The notes under the pieces: model-generated
What the model was told of the DNA's origin: nothing
Databases searched by the model: none
What the model saw: only the letters and a program-made list of their open reading frames with translations
Assembly (NCBI RefSeq): GCF_031191185.1
Contig: NZ_CP133465.1
Location: 1,050,001 to 1,114,000 of the forward strand
Length of the DNA stretch: 64,000 nucleotides
Source of the DNA: Prevotella nigrescens
GTDB taxonomy: Bacteria > Bacteroidota > Bacteroidia > Bacteroidales > Bacteroidaceae
Direction: 5' to 3'
In this document: positions 8,807 to 17,699 of the stretch, piece by piece
How the letters are laid out: every line of letters starts with the position of its first letter
Numbering within the stretch: position 1 is the stretch's first letter
Program-made: the position numbers and the translations under genes

Positions 8807-9833
8807 CAGCAATCTTCTTTGCCGTGGAAAGCAAGCCGCAAGCTGCAAAAATATCTTGCCCACGACTGGCACGTATGGTTGTAAACACGCCATGCTGGGT
8901 GAGGTAATTGCGGAACTCCTCCATCTTCTTGTCGTCTACGCCGTGCAGCGGAACGTTGGGAATGGTGTGGAAGCGAATCAGGTTAATCCTGCAATCCAAC
9001 CCCTTCAGCAACTTTATGATTTCCTTTGCGTGGCGTTCCGAATCGTTCACACCTTTGAAAACGATGTACTCGAACGACAAGCGGCGTTGGTGCGAGAAGT
9101 CGTAATTGCGCAACAACTCTACGATGTCGGCAATCGACATACCACGCTCGCCGGGCATAATCTCTGCCCGCTCGGCAGGAATGGGCGAGTGCATGCTTAT
9201 TGCAACGTGGCAGTCGCTCTCTTCGAGAAACCGTTTCAGCTTGGTCTTCACACCGATTGAACTCACCGTAATGCGCTTTGGCGACCACGCATAACCATAG
9301 TCGGCAGTCATTATCTGCGTTGTTCGCAATACATTGTCATAGTTGTCCATCGGTTCGCCCTGTCCCATAAACACGATGTTGGTTAGCTTTTCGCGCTCGG
9401 GCAGCGAGTATATCTGGTTCAATATGTCGGTGGCAGAGAGGTTTCCCTCGAAGCCTTGCTTGCCTGTCTGACAGAAAAGGCAGTTCATTTTGCAGCCCAC
9501 TTGCGACGAAACGCAGAGCGTGGCACGGTCGTCGTCGGGGATATACACCGACTCTACAAACTTTCCGTCGTCCGTTGGAAACAGATACTTGATGGTTCCG
9601 TCCTTCGAATACTGTGCGTCGATGTGCTTTTTGCAACCTATGGTGTAAGCCGCTTTCAGCTTTTCGCGATTGGCTTTCGACAGGTTTGTCATCTCGTCAA
9701 TCGATGTTATATGCTGCGTATAGAGCCACTTTGCCATTTGTCCGCCCGTAAAGGCAGGCATACCGAGTTCCTTTGCAACCGTTTTCAGTTCCAAAAGGTT
9801 CATTCCCATAAGTGGTTTCCTTGCGACTTCCAT
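8793..9833 (-). CDS. rlmN: 23S rRNA (adenine-C2)-methyltransferase RlmN
   Basis: Radical SAM methylase that modifies A2503 of 23S rRNA and A37 of some tRNAs, in the cytosol. The 346 residues carry the cluster motif CKMNCLFC near residue 105, GQGEPMDNYDNV, and the C-terminal RGQDIFAACG segment with the second catalytic cysteine. The start MEVARKPL is preferred over one 19 codons upstream, because a TATCTTTG promoter element lies between the two. It leads the minus-strand run through DUF4837, pdxA and the flippase gene. Confidence 0.96.
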   Translation of the reverse strand: MEVARKPLMGMNLLELKTVAKELGMPAFTGGQMAKWLYTQHITSIDEMTNLSKANREKLKAAYTIGCKKHIDAQYSKDGTIKYLFPTDDGKFVESVYIPDDDRATLCVSSQVGCKMNCLFCQTGKQGFEGNLSATDILNQIYSLPEREKLTNIVFMGQGEPMDNYDNVLRTTQIMTADYGYAWSPKRITVSSIGVKTKLKRFLEESDCHVAISMHSPIPAERAEIMPGERGMSIADIVELLRNYDFSHQRRLSFEYIVFKGVNDSERHAKEIIKLLKGLDCRINLIRFHTIPNVPLHGVDDKKMEEFRNYLTQHGVFTTIRASRGQDIFAACGLLSTAKKIADERA

Positions 9834-9859
9834 ATCTTGTTCTCTGTATATAGATGCTG

Positions 9860-9867
9860 CAAAGATA
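9860..9867 (-). promoter_or_regulatory. Promoter -7 element of rlmN
   Basis: TATCTTTG on the minus strand, 26 bp before the chosen rlmN start. It would fall inside the coding region if the longer start were used, and so supports the shorter protein. A strong terminator for the upstream gene ends just before it. Confidence 0.55.
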
Positions 9868-9880
9868 ACGAAAAAATAAG

Positions 9881-9941
9881 GAATAACCACGTTTTTCTGT
9901 CGAATAATAGAGGAATTAGCGACAAGAAAACGTGGTTATTC
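9881..9941 (-). terminator. Long-stem terminator of the lipoprotein gene
   Basis: Bases 9881-9902 and 9920-9941 are complementary over 22 bp with two mismatches, around a 17-base loop. On the minus strand a T-rich tract follows. It separates the small lipoprotein gene from the rlmN promoter. Confidence 0.8.
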
Positions 9942-9961
9942 TTTAGCGAAAGCAATGTTTT

Positions 9962-10471
9962 CTAAATCGAAGGCTTCGAAGTGCCGCGCTTGAAAAGCAT
10001 AGTTTCGTTGCCCGTGCCGAAATATTTCAACACCAATTCGTTCTGATTTACATATTCTAAACAGTGAAGTTGCACTACACTGTGTCCTTTACCGTCTTCC
10101 TCAGATGTAGAAAGATACATCTCGCCATACTCTTCTTTCCAGCCTAAGTCCCATTTTCCTTTACTTATGGAATCTTCTTCTATTTCCCAATCACCATAAA
10201 TTACTTCATCGCCTTTTTTAATACGCTTGCGAGTAAGAAACTTTTCATAGGTTTCTAACTTGCCTTTTTCCATAAAATTGTAGGCTATGTAGCAATATCT
10301 GGTGTCGCTTTGTTCTTCATAATACCATTGTCCCAACACTCTTTCATGGTAGAGTTTGCGCACGGCAATGGTCTTTTCTCCCTCTGGGGTAAGCTCTGGT
10401 TCTCTGTGGCACGACATCAGCGACATTGCCATAGCGCAGCAAGTCATAAATAAAAATACTACTTTCTTCAT
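9962..10471 (-). CDS. Small lipoprotein, lipocalin-like
   Basis: The 169-residue product has a lipoprotein signal (MKKVVFLFMTCCAMAMSLMS, then C) and an acidic, beta-rich body with LGQWYYEE and IYGDWEIEED motifs. These resemble the lipocalin-like lipoproteins frequent in Prevotella. It is expected in the periplasm or outer membrane. It stands alone between a divergently transcribed methyltransferase gene and a strong terminator. No function can be assigned. Confidence 0.75.
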   Translation of the reverse strand: MKKVVFLFMTCCAMAMSLMSCHREPELTPEGEKTIAVRKLYHERVLGQWYYEEQSDTRYCYIAYNFMEKGKLETYEKFLTRKRIKKGDEVIYGDWEIEEDSISKGKWDLGWKEEYGEMYLSTSEEDGKGHSVVQLHCLEYVNQNELVLKYFGTGNETMLFKRGTSKPSI

Positions 10472-10566
10472 CGTTTAATTTCTTTTTATCATTTTTATAT
10501 AGCTTATAACGAAAGCATAAACGCTTTATTGTGAAGCCCGAACAAGAAAAATACACACTTTTAGGT

Positions 10567-10598
10567 ATTGCCAAAACACTGTGTTCTTTCTACTTTTG
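10567..10598 (+). promoter_or_regulatory. Promoter of the methyltransferase gene
   Basis: ATTG at 10567-10570 and TACTTTTG at 10591-10598 are separated by 20 bp, a good match to the Bacteroidetes promoter. The start codon follows 34 bp downstream. Confidence 0.7.
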
Positions 10599-10632
10599 CC
10601 TTGTCATAATAAACTAAAAAACAAACAGGACA

Positions 10633-11445
10633 ATGGAAACAAAACAACTTTCGAGCATACCTGAAACGATGCTGATAACGCTTTGGGCAAAGGCAACCGA
10701 AACGGAAGAGGGCAACGGACTGCTCCACGACGAAATAGCAAGACAGATTATCAGCAACATCGACTACGATTTCACGAAGTTCAAACACGGCAAACTCTCG
10801 CAAATAGGTTGCTGCATTCGTGCCAATCTGATAGACGAAGAGGCGAGAAACTTCCTCAACAAACACCCCGACGCCATAGTTATACAGCTTGGTGCAGGTC
10901 TTGACGCACGCTACCAGCGTATGGGCTGCCCGCAAGTTACGCAGTGGTTCGACCTCGACCTTGAGGAAGTAATCAACATAAGAGCGCATTTTATGCCCGA
11001 AACCGAAAAGAACAGCTACTTGAAAATGTCGATGTTCGACAGCCAATGGATAGAAAAGGTGAAGGCTTACCACAAGCCTGTGCTGATAATAATAGAAGGT
11101 GTGCTGATGTATTTTAAGCCCGAACAGGTTAAAAGTTTCTTCCAAATGGTTTGCGAACAGTTGGGCGAGGCTACCATCTTGTTCGATATGCTTGCCTTCT
11201 TCGCACTTAAACACAGCAAGCAGCACGAAACCGTGAAGAAAATAAACGGCAACGTACAGTTCCTGTGGTCGGAACTGAACACGAAAATAATGGAAACGTG
11301 GCACGACAAGCTGCACGTTGCCCACGAATACTATATGAGCGACTACGACCAAGGGCGTATACCGCTCGTCTTGCGCTTACTTTACAAGCTGCCTTTCTTC
11401 TACAAACGTTTCAATCAGCGCATTGTTCGGGTAGAAGTAAAATAA
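10633..11445 (+). CDS. SAM-dependent methyltransferase, leucine carboxyl methyltransferase (LCM) family
   Basis: A 270-residue cytosolic protein with the SAM-binding motif VIQLGAGLDARYQRM near residue 80, WFDLDLEEV for the adenosyl pocket, and IIEGVLMYF typical of the LCM/PPM2 family. The family includes methylases of protein carboxyl termini and of polyketide-type small molecules, so the substrate is unknown. It has its own promoter and no same-strand neighbour. A 22-bp repeat array lies about 65 bp downstream. Confidence 0.85.
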   Translation: METKQLSSIPETMLITLWAKATETEEGNGLLHDEIARQIISNIDYDFTKFKHGKLSQIGCCIRANLIDEEARNFLNKHPDAIVIQLGAGLDARYQRMGCPQVTQWFDLDLEEVINIRAHFMPETEKNSYLKMSMFDSQWIEKVKAYHKPVLIIIEGVLMYFKPEQVKSFFQMVCEQLGEATILFDMLAFFALKHSKQHETVKKINGNVQFLWSELNTKIMETWHDKLHVAHEYYMSDYDQGRIPLVLRLLYKLPFFYKRFNQRIVRVEVK

Positions 11446-11510
11446 TGGAAGAAAAGGCAAAATAGGTGTAAATATTTTTTATAAGTATATCTATTGCATA
11501 ACACCCTTAT

Positions 11511-11642
11511 TATCAGCGCATTGTAAAAACCGTTGTTTCGCATCACAAAAGCGGCTCTTTTGCACGGCAAAAGAGTGGTTTTTGGCGCACCAAACAATGG
11601 TTTTTGAGCCGCAAAACAGCCTCTATCGTTTTTCGTTAGAAT
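11511..11642. repeat. 22-bp-period tandem array A (class I)
   Basis: Six contiguous 22-bp units begin at 11511, 11533, 11555, 11577, 11599 and 11621. The four central units share a TTTTG-type run, 4-6 variable bases and a CAAA-type run. The unit at 11555 contains a perfect hairpin, CTCTTTTGC with GCAAAAGAG. The array lies between two convergent genes and fills most of the 11446-11809 gap. The motif AATTATCTTTACAAAA overlaps its right edge and recurs at array B. Confidence 0.85.
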
Positions 11643-11719
11643 TATCTTTACAAAATAAGAAGTGTGCTGCGTTATAGAAATCATAGGAGTCCTAAGTATC
11701 CTATGGCATCTAATAAAAC

Positions 11720-11787
11720 AACTCATCGCGCCCTAACCTTCGCAAATTACCAATGAAATAGCGAGAAGATATGGGGCGAGATGAGTT
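11720..11787 (-). terminator. Terminator-like stem after the purine permease operon
   Basis: AACTCATCGCGCCC and GGGCGAGATGAGTT can pair over 14 bp with two mismatches, around a 40-base loop. A T-rich stretch follows on the minus strand. It is a plausible end for the five-gene minus-strand run. Confidence 0.45.
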
Positions 11788-11809
11788 GGACTATGGTGTT
11801 GCGAGGGGG

Positions 11810-13111
11810 TTATCCAAATGCAAAGTTGATGATGAAGAGGAGGGAAAGAATACAAAGTGTCCAGTTTAAGTCTTTCCAACGACCTGTACAGAGTTTCATA
11901 ATGGCAAAAGACAGAATGCCAAGACAAATACCATCGGCAATGGAATAGCATAAAACCATCGTTATCATTGTTATGAAAGCAGGGAAAGCCTCGGTCATAT
12001 CCTGCAGGTTTATCTTCTTTACAGAGTCGAGCATCAGCACACCTACCATGATAAGCGCACCACTTGTGGCTGCACTTGGTATGAGCAAGAAGATAGGAGA
12101 GAGGAACAAAGAGAGTAAGAACATACCGCCTACAACAAGCGAAGTTACACCCGAACGACCGCCTTCGGCTATTCCGCTTGCGCTTTCTATATAGGTAGAG
12201 ATGGTAGAACTGCCGAGCATGGCTCCGCAAGTAGTACCAATGGCATCGCTCATCATCGCTTCGCTGACACGTGGAATGCTTCCGTCTTCGCGTACGATAC
12301 CCGTTTTTTCAGCCAAACCCATCAGGGTTCCGATGGTATCGAAGATATTGACGATTAGCAATGAGAAGACAACGAGAACTGTTTTAAGGTTCAATAAGCC
12401 AGAAAAGTCGAACTTACAGAAGATGGGTGAAATGTCTTGAGGAGCAGAAACAGGCAGCCAATGGTCGGGAAACATTGTAACACCCATTGGAATACCAACA
12501 ATTGTGGCAACAATAATGCCCCAGAACAGTGCACCTTTCACCTTGCGTGCCATAAGAATACCGCTAAGTAAGGTGGCGAAAATGCCCAATAGGCAAGGGG
12601 CAGTGAAAGCACCCAAGCCCACGAAAGTACCTTCTTTAGCAACAATTATTCCTGCATTTTTAAGACCAATGAAGGCAATGAACATACCGATACCTGCCGA
12701 AATGGCATAGCGTAGGTTGTTTGGAATGGCATTGAATATCATTTCCCGCACGTTGAAGAACGTTATCAAGATGAATACAATGCCCTCGATGAGCAGAATG
12801 GCGAGCGAGTTTTGCCACGAATAGCCCATTGCCTGGCAAAGCGTATAGGCAAAGAATGCGTTGAGTCCCATTGACGGGGCTTGTGCAAAAGGCAACTTTG
12901 CCATGAAAGCAAGTAGCAAGGTTGCAATAGCCGAAGCCAAAGCCGTTGCCGTAAATAGAGCACCTTGACTCATGCCGGTGGACATAAGGATTGACGGATT
13001 CACTGCCAGAATGTAGCTCATCGTGAGGAATGTCGTAACACCAGCTATCAGTTCGGTGCGCAACTTCATTGTTTTAGGGTCGAAACCTAAGGCTTTTTCC
13101 AAGATTTTCAT
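11810..13111 (-). CDS. Purine (guanine/hypoxanthine-type) permease, NCS2/AzgA family
   Basis: A 433-residue inner-membrane protein with 12-14 membrane segments. The start GFDPKTMKLRTELIAGVTTF, the FAQAPSMGLNAFF motif and ASGIAEGGRSG are diagnostic of the AzgA-like branch, which imports adenine, guanine or hypoxanthine with protons. It follows nudC by 27 bp and ends the run that contains a 5'-nucleotidase. The base specificity cannot be read from sequence. Confidence 0.9.
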   Translation of the reverse strand: MKILEKALGFDPKTMKLRTELIAGVTTFLTMSYILAVNPSILMSTGMSQGALFTATALASAIATLLLAFMAKLPFAQAPSMGLNAFFAYTLCQAMGYSWQNSLAILLIEGIVFILITFFNVREMIFNAIPNNLRYAISAGIGMFIAFIGLKNAGIIVAKEGTFVGLGAFTAPCLLGIFATLLSGILMARKVKGALFWGIIVATIVGIPMGVTMFPDHWLPVSAPQDISPIFCKFDFSGLLNLKTVLVVFSLLIVNIFDTIGTLMGLAEKTGIVREDGSIPRVSEAMMSDAIGTTCGAMLGSSTISTYIESASGIAEGGRSGVTSLVVGGMFLLSLFLSPIFLLIPSAATSGALIMVGVLMLDSVKKINLQDMTEAFPAFITMITMVLCYSIADGICLGILSFAIMKLCTGRWKDLNWTLCILSLLFIINFAFG

Positions 13112-13138
13112 AGGTCTTTAAAGTTTTTATTTTGATTA

Positions 13139-13921
13139 TTATTTGTTGTCGTTCGTGTTCTTAAGCCAATTGTCTATCAGCATTCGGGCTATTGAAAGCT
13201 TCTCGGGCAAGGTGGGCAGATTGTCTTTTCTGAACCAGCTGCCCTTGCAAAGCTCGCTCCATTGCAAATGTATTTCGCCTCCGGCGTAGTCGGCGTTGTA
13301 GCCCACCATTACGCCACTGGGGTACGGCCACGGCTGCGAACCGAAGTAACGGAGATTGTCTATTCGTATTCCCGTCTCTTCCATAACCTCTCTGTGCACG
13401 GCTTCCTCGAAGGTTTCGCCTGTTTCCACGAAGCCTGCAACTAAGCCGTAGTGGTTGTCTTTAAAGTTATTGGCACGCACCAAGAGTACTTCATCGCCAC
13501 GATGAACCAAGACAATGACGGCTGGCGATACCTGTGGCCACACCTCTTTGCCGCAGTTTGTGCAGCGTTTGGATATTCCGCTGTTCAGCTTCATCGGTGC
13601 TCCGCAAACGCCGCAGAAGCGTGTGTTCTGGTTCCAGTATAGCAGTTCGTGGCATTTTCCTGCTTTCAGATAAAACGCTTGCGGCAGTTTGTAATAGCTG
13701 TTGCGCAGTCCGCACATCTCGAACGAGGGGTTATCGGTCAGCGGCATGTCTATGTTCACCGCCTTAACGTCCGTTCCGTCGGGCATGAGGTCTATATCCA
13801 ATACTTGCGACCATGCTTTCAGTGGGGCAGGACAGTGCTCTGATAAGGGGATAGTATAACCGTCGGCGGTCTTTTCCAATACGATGTCGGTCTTGCAAAA
13901 TACAAACCAATATGACTTCAT
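13139..13921 (-). CDS. nudC: NADH pyrophosphatase / NAD-cap hydrolase NudC
   Basis: A 260-residue Nudix hydrolase that cleaves NADH, and in E. coli also removes NAD caps from RNA. It has the zinc ribbon CGVCGAPM and CTNCGKEVWP near residues 105-130, the Nudix box from GFVETGETFEEAVHREV to EETGI near 165, and the NudC-specific SQPWPYP motif. It sits between a nucleotidase and a purine permease in a closely spaced run, so a part in nucleotide salvage is inferred. Confidence 0.95.
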   Translation of the reverse strand: MKSYWFVFCKTDIVLEKTADGYTIPLSEHCPAPLKAWSQVLDIDLMPDGTDVKAVNIDMPLTDNPSFEMCGLRNSYYKLPQAFYLKAGKCHELLYWNQNTRFCGVCGAPMKLNSGISKRCTNCGKEVWPQVSPAVIVLVHRGDEVLLVRANNFKDNHYGLVAGFVETGETFEEAVHREVMEETGIRIDNLRYFGSQPWPYPSGVMVGYNADYAGGEIHLQWSELCKGSWFRKDNLPTLPEKLSIARMLIDNWLKNTNDNK

Positions 13922-13957
13922 CTTCGTATTTTTTCCTTTCCTTGTTATGTCTTTGGC

Positions 13958-15715
13958 TTATTCTCCGAACAGTATTTTGCGGTCTCGGGCAGCAGCCTTG
14001 TCGGTCCATTCCGTAGGTACGAACTTCCAGTTATGATTGGGTTGTGGATTCAATGTTCCCGCTTTCTTGATTTCTTCCATAAGATAATGGCGTTGGTCGC
14101 GCTCGCTTCGCCATACAATGCGGCTCTTCAGCTGCTCTTGCGGAATGCCTGCGCCCTTGGTAAGGAGCTCTCCTCCGCCATTGCCGCGATAGCTGTTTAC
14201 GGCTACCTTATAGTATTTTGTTTCGTCGAAAGGCTGTCCGTTGCTCATTCTTAGTATGTTTACCTTCTGCCCGTAAGGCTTTGTAACGTCCACTTCGTAG
14301 TCAATTCCTGCAGCAGAGTCGAAGTTGAACGAGAAGTTTTTAAAGCCCAAGCGTTGCGAATCGTCCCTTGTGTCTTCCGAAAGCAACAGCAAATGGTCGT
14401 CAGCCGACTTCATTGTGTTCACCCAAAGGTTATAGCTCATCTCCAAATAGTTCTTGATTTCCTTGCCTGTCAGCTTCATAATGTAGAGCTGGTTCTCGTA
14501 TTTGTAAAGGCTGAACATATCGCCTACGGTGATTGCACCAGCTTTAATGGACGAGTTGAAGCCCAAAGGAGCATTGAAAGCAATATCTGCTTTCGTGATT
14601 TGAAGCTCTAAATTAAGGATTAAATCGTTGAAGGCAGAGTTGCCAAAGAAGCAGTCTTTCGTGCTGATGGTGTTTTCAAAGCGTCCGATTTCGGTGTTTG
14701 CCCAACCCTTTACTTCGTTTATTTCGTTCTCAAAATGCGCCATAAACGGCTCGTCTATTGCCAAATCAGTTACATTGACTACCTCTCCCGACTTCTTGAT
14801 AACGTTGAAACGTTTGCCATTCTTCGCTTTTTCCTTTGCAGGCGATAAGGTTATGGTTGCCACAGCAACCTTTTGTGCATTGTTGGCAGGGTCGAGACAC
14901 AACACTTCCTTGCCGCTCTTGTTGGTTACAGTTATATTGCGTGGCTTGTGGTCGTGGCCGAAAAACACCACGTCGAAGCCGTCTACCTCTTCCGCAACCC
15001 TCTTTGAAGCGTCCTCAACATAGTTGGGTGTCGTTATTCCACCGTCCCAACCAGAGTGGAAAAGTCCTACGACAACATCGGGGTGCTCGTTTGCCTGCAA
15101 TGCTGCAACGGTCTTTTTTGCCGACGAAACTATGTCTTCGAAGTGCAGTCCCTTCCATAAACCCTCTTCCAACCAATTGGGAATGGCAGGCGTAAGCATA
15201 CCTACGACAGCCACTTTCACGCCGTTTTTCTTCTTGATAATGGTGTAAGGCAGCACGTATGGCTTTTGTGTTTTCGTGTCAATGATGTTTGCTCCCACCA
15301 CCGGACAGTTCAGTTCGCGTATCCATTTGTCGTAAACGGTGTGCCCAGTCTCTATATCGTGGTTGCCAACGCTCGATGCATCGTACTTCATAAAGTTCAA
15401 TACGCTGGCAGCAATGTTTTCCTTTTGTGTCTGAATGTAGTTGTAGTAATAACTTATGGGTTGTCCTTGCAGAATGTCGCCGTTATCCAAAAGATACACA
15501 TTTTCTGCGCCTTGCTTCTGTCGTAAATCCTTTATAAAGGTAGCAACCCTTGCCATTGACCCTGCTTTTGGCTTGCGCGTGATGAAGTCGTATGGGAAGA
15601 ACGAACCGTGAACGTCCGATGTTTCTACCAATGTTATTGTTATATCCTTGTTTTGAGCCATTGCTCCAAAACTGCTTAATGCTAATGCCATAAATGCAAA
15701 TAAAACTCTTTTCAT
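13958..15715 (-). CDS. Exported metallophosphatase/5'-nucleotidase, UshA family
   Basis: The 585-residue protein has a signal peptide (MKRVLFAFMALALSSFGAMA). A calcineurin-like domain contains ETSDVHGSF, LDNGDILQG, GNHDIETG and GHDHKPR, the metal-binding blocks. A 5'-nucleotidase C-terminal domain follows from about residue 330, with SSIKAGAITVGD and NSYRGNGGGELL. It probably removes phosphate from nucleotides in the periplasm. nudC starts 36 bp downstream and a purine permease follows, which fits salvage of extracellular nucleotides. Confidence 0.92.
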   Translation of the reverse strand: MKRVLFAFMALALSSFGAMAQNKDITITLVETSDVHGSFFPYDFITRKPKAGSMARVATFIKDLRQKQGAENVYLLDNGDILQGQPISYYYNYIQTQKENIAASVLNFMKYDASSVGNHDIETGHTVYDKWIRELNCPVVGANIIDTKTQKPYVLPYTIIKKKNGVKVAVVGMLTPAIPNWLEEGLWKGLHFEDIVSSAKKTVAALQANEHPDVVVGLFHSGWDGGITTPNYVEDASKRVAEEVDGFDVVFFGHDHKPRNITVTNKSGKEVLCLDPANNAQKVAVATITLSPAKEKAKNGKRFNVIKKSGEVVNVTDLAIDEPFMAHFENEINEVKGWANTEIGRFENTISTKDCFFGNSAFNDLILNLELQITKADIAFNAPLGFNSSIKAGAITVGDMFSLYKYENQLYIMKLTGKEIKNYLEMSYNLWVNTMKSADDHLLLLSEDTRDDSQRLGFKNFSFNFDSAAGIDYEVDVTKPYGQKVNILRMSNGQPFDETKYYKVAVNSYRGNGGGELLTKGAGIPQEQLKSRIVWRSERDQRHYLMEEIKKAGTLNPQPNHNWKFVPTEWTDKAAARDRKILFGE

Positions 15716-15769
15716 ATATATATGTTGTTAAAACGTGCTGCGGAAAAGTGCCGATAACGATGTTACAGC

Positions 15770-17032
15770 CTATCTTGCTTTAAACTTAAACGACGTGTAG
15801 CCCACTAATTTGTCGGTTCTTCCGCCTTGCTCACGATAGTAAACCAATGCCTGATAAGTGTTTTCGGTTTGATAGTAGCTGCCTTCCGTAGGCATGATTT
15901 CGGTTTTGCCGTTTTCGTTCAGTACAATGTATTGATAGCTGTAATAGCCCAATTTCAGTGGAATAACAGTCTGATAGCTTTTCGATTCTTCATCGTAAGC
16001 CATTTTATATTGCGGTAGAAATCTGTCATAAGTCCAATCGCCATTCACGTAAACATCGCCTTTGACAGGTTGCGGACAGCTTAACTGGAAGTGAACCTTC
16101 ATATAGTCGCTTTCCGTATTTATGTGATAGTTGTTCGAATTGCGTATCAAGAACGCTCCGTTCGCATCTTCGTCGTACAGATAGTTTAGCCTTGGCAATG
16201 CGATAAAGGGATAAGCGTGGAAGTCTGAGCCGTCCCAACGTATGCGTTCGATGCCTGTTGAGGCTACATCGGTAGACAAAATCTCGAACTTCCTGTATTC
16301 GTTGCCTGCCCAGAATATGTAGTTGGCATTGTGGCTCCAGCGCAAACCGTCGCTCATAACATATTGCGGCTTTGCATTCCACCGTGCATTGTCCCACCGT
16401 TTGTTCTGCAACAGCACCGTCTTTATTTGTGCCTGCGGGTTCGTTACGTTGTAACTGTTGTACTTCAGTTCCATTTCCACCTGCTGGTGTGCCGTGTTTA
16501 TGGTGGCATCGGTATTGGTTACGACGTTCAAACCTATGCCCATCGACTGCGTGAAAGGCTCTTTCACCATAAAGCAAACCTTTATGGCATCGTTGCCGTC
16601 GTCATCGTAAATTGTAAGCAGATAGTTTCCGGAAATCTTCGGACGGCATACTTCGTTCGGAATGCTGAGATGATAGTGCGTGTAAATGGTATTTGTAAGC
16701 AGCGATTGTTGTACATCGTCTATTGTGTTTCCGTTTGCAAACCCTTCCACATAGTCGCTTTCAAAGAGCGAAGTCGTTGGTCTCCAATCGGCTTCGCAAT
16801 GTTCCAGCTTGTAGGAATAGCGATGATATTCGTGTGTCAGGTCGTCGAAATCGATGTCCAACATGCCGTTTCCCAATTCCATAATGGGCAGAGCGAGCCA
16901 GTCTTTGTTCGCCACGACTTGCAACGACCGTATGTTTTTGTTCAGTATTTCGTGGCGTTGCGCTACGGCAGCCATAGAAAACAGCAATGACAACAGCAGC
17001 AAGACAGTGTTTCTGCCCTTTCTCATACGCAT
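15770..17032 (-). CDS. DUF5103 protein (type IX secretion plug protein domain)
   Basis: A 420-residue exported protein (signal MRKGRNTVLLLLSLLFSMAA, cleaved after VAQ) of the DUF5103 family. Members have been annotated as the type IX secretion system plug protein that closes the translocon. Features include YSYKLEHCEADWRP, the VKGDVYVNGDWTYDRF block near residue 330 and a beta-rich C-terminus. It begins 12 bp after the upstream gene and is 54 bp from the nucleotidase. The window also encodes three type IX cargo-like proteins, which fits such a role. Confidence 0.82.
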   Translation of the reverse strand: MRMRKGRNTVLLLLSLLFSMAAVAQRHEILNKNIRSLQVVANKDWLALPIMELGNGMLDIDFDDLTHEYHRYSYKLEHCEADWRPTTSLFESDYVEGFANGNTIDDVQQSLLTNTIYTHYHLSIPNEVCRPKISGNYLLTIYDDDGNDAIKVCFMVKEPFTQSMGIGLNVVTNTDATINTAHQQVEMELKYNSYNVTNPQAQIKTVLLQNKRWDNARWNAKPQYVMSDGLRWSHNANYIFWAGNEYRKFEILSTDVASTGIERIRWDGSDFHAYPFIALPRLNYLYDEDANGAFLIRNSNNYHINTESDYMKVHFQLSCPQPVKGDVYVNGDWTYDRFLPQYKMAYDEESKSYQTVIPLKLGYYSYQYIVLNENGKTEIMPTEGSYYQTENTYQALVYYREQGGRTDKLVGYTSFKFKAR

Positions 17033-17044
17033 ATATCCTTTCCT

Positions 17045-17473
17045 TTAAGGTAACAGTTTCTTCAAGAACTCGTCGAGGTCTTCCTCTAAACCTGGCAACA
17101 ACTCGTCTCCAGCGATAATCGTATCATCGTCTGCCACATAGAGTTCGGCAATGTTTTCTCCTTCTTCGTCCTCTAAAACCAAGCTATAAGGCTTCATGAT
17201 GCCAAGCCCGTCTATAACATCTTTCAGGTTCAACGCCTCTGCACGGAGCAGTGCAGTAATGTTTTCGTTGAAATTGTTGTCGTTGTTTTCAATCCATTCT
17301 TCAACGACACAGCGTGTTATTTCTTCCCCTTCATCGTTGAAAGCCATAAGGTCTCCACTGAATTGCGACACCCTTAGATGAATGTCGGTCATGGTTGTTG
17401 GTGCTTCCGTAGTAGGAAATTTCTGCGCAATCTTCTTTAGAAAGCGTTCAATTTGTTGCTTGGTCTGTTCCAT
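17045..17473 (-). CDS. Conserved hypothetical acidic protein
   Basis: A 142-residue, strongly acidic, soluble protein with no signal peptide or membrane segment. A short helical start (EQTKQQIERFLKKIAQKF) precedes a mixed alpha/beta body. I recognise it only as a conserved Bacteroidales protein without a known role. It is first in a minus-strand run and ends 12 bp before the DUF5103 gene, so the two are probably co-transcribed. Confidence 0.75.
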   Translation of the reverse strand: MEQTKQQIERFLKKIAQKFPTTEAPTTMTDIHLRVSQFSGDLMAFNDEGEEITRCVVEEWIENNDNNFNENITALLRAEALNLKDVIDGLGIMKPYSLVLEDEEGENIAELYVADDDTIIAGDELLPGLEEDLDEFLKKLLP

Positions 17474-17611
17474 GATAAAAACATTTAAAGAACTTTTGAA
17501 TGCTGTTTTAAACTATGGCAAAGTTAGTAAAACTTTTTATTTATAGGGGTACAATCGCACCTTTTTTAATAAATTAAACCACTTTTATAGCCTTAACTGC
17601 CAATTTCTCAG

Positions 17612-17619
17612 TATCTTTG
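17612..17619 (+). promoter_or_regulatory. Promoter -7 element of galE
   Basis: TATCTTTG 81 bp before the galE start, implying a leader of about 75 bases. The -33 element is not clear. Confidence 0.5.
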
Positions 17620-17699
17620 CAGGCATAAAAACAGAAAACTCTCTCGTTCTTACCGTAAGAAACGAGAAAAAGTTACTTGCAAAACATTTATAAAAAGGT

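Noticed and set aside
10561..11352. Minus-strand frame of 263 codons
   Set aside because: Antisense to the methyltransferase gene, which has a clear SAM motif and promoter.
11415..11726. Minus-strand frame of 103 codons
   Set aside because: It reads through array A and the tail of the methyltransferase gene; the coding appearance comes from the repeat units.
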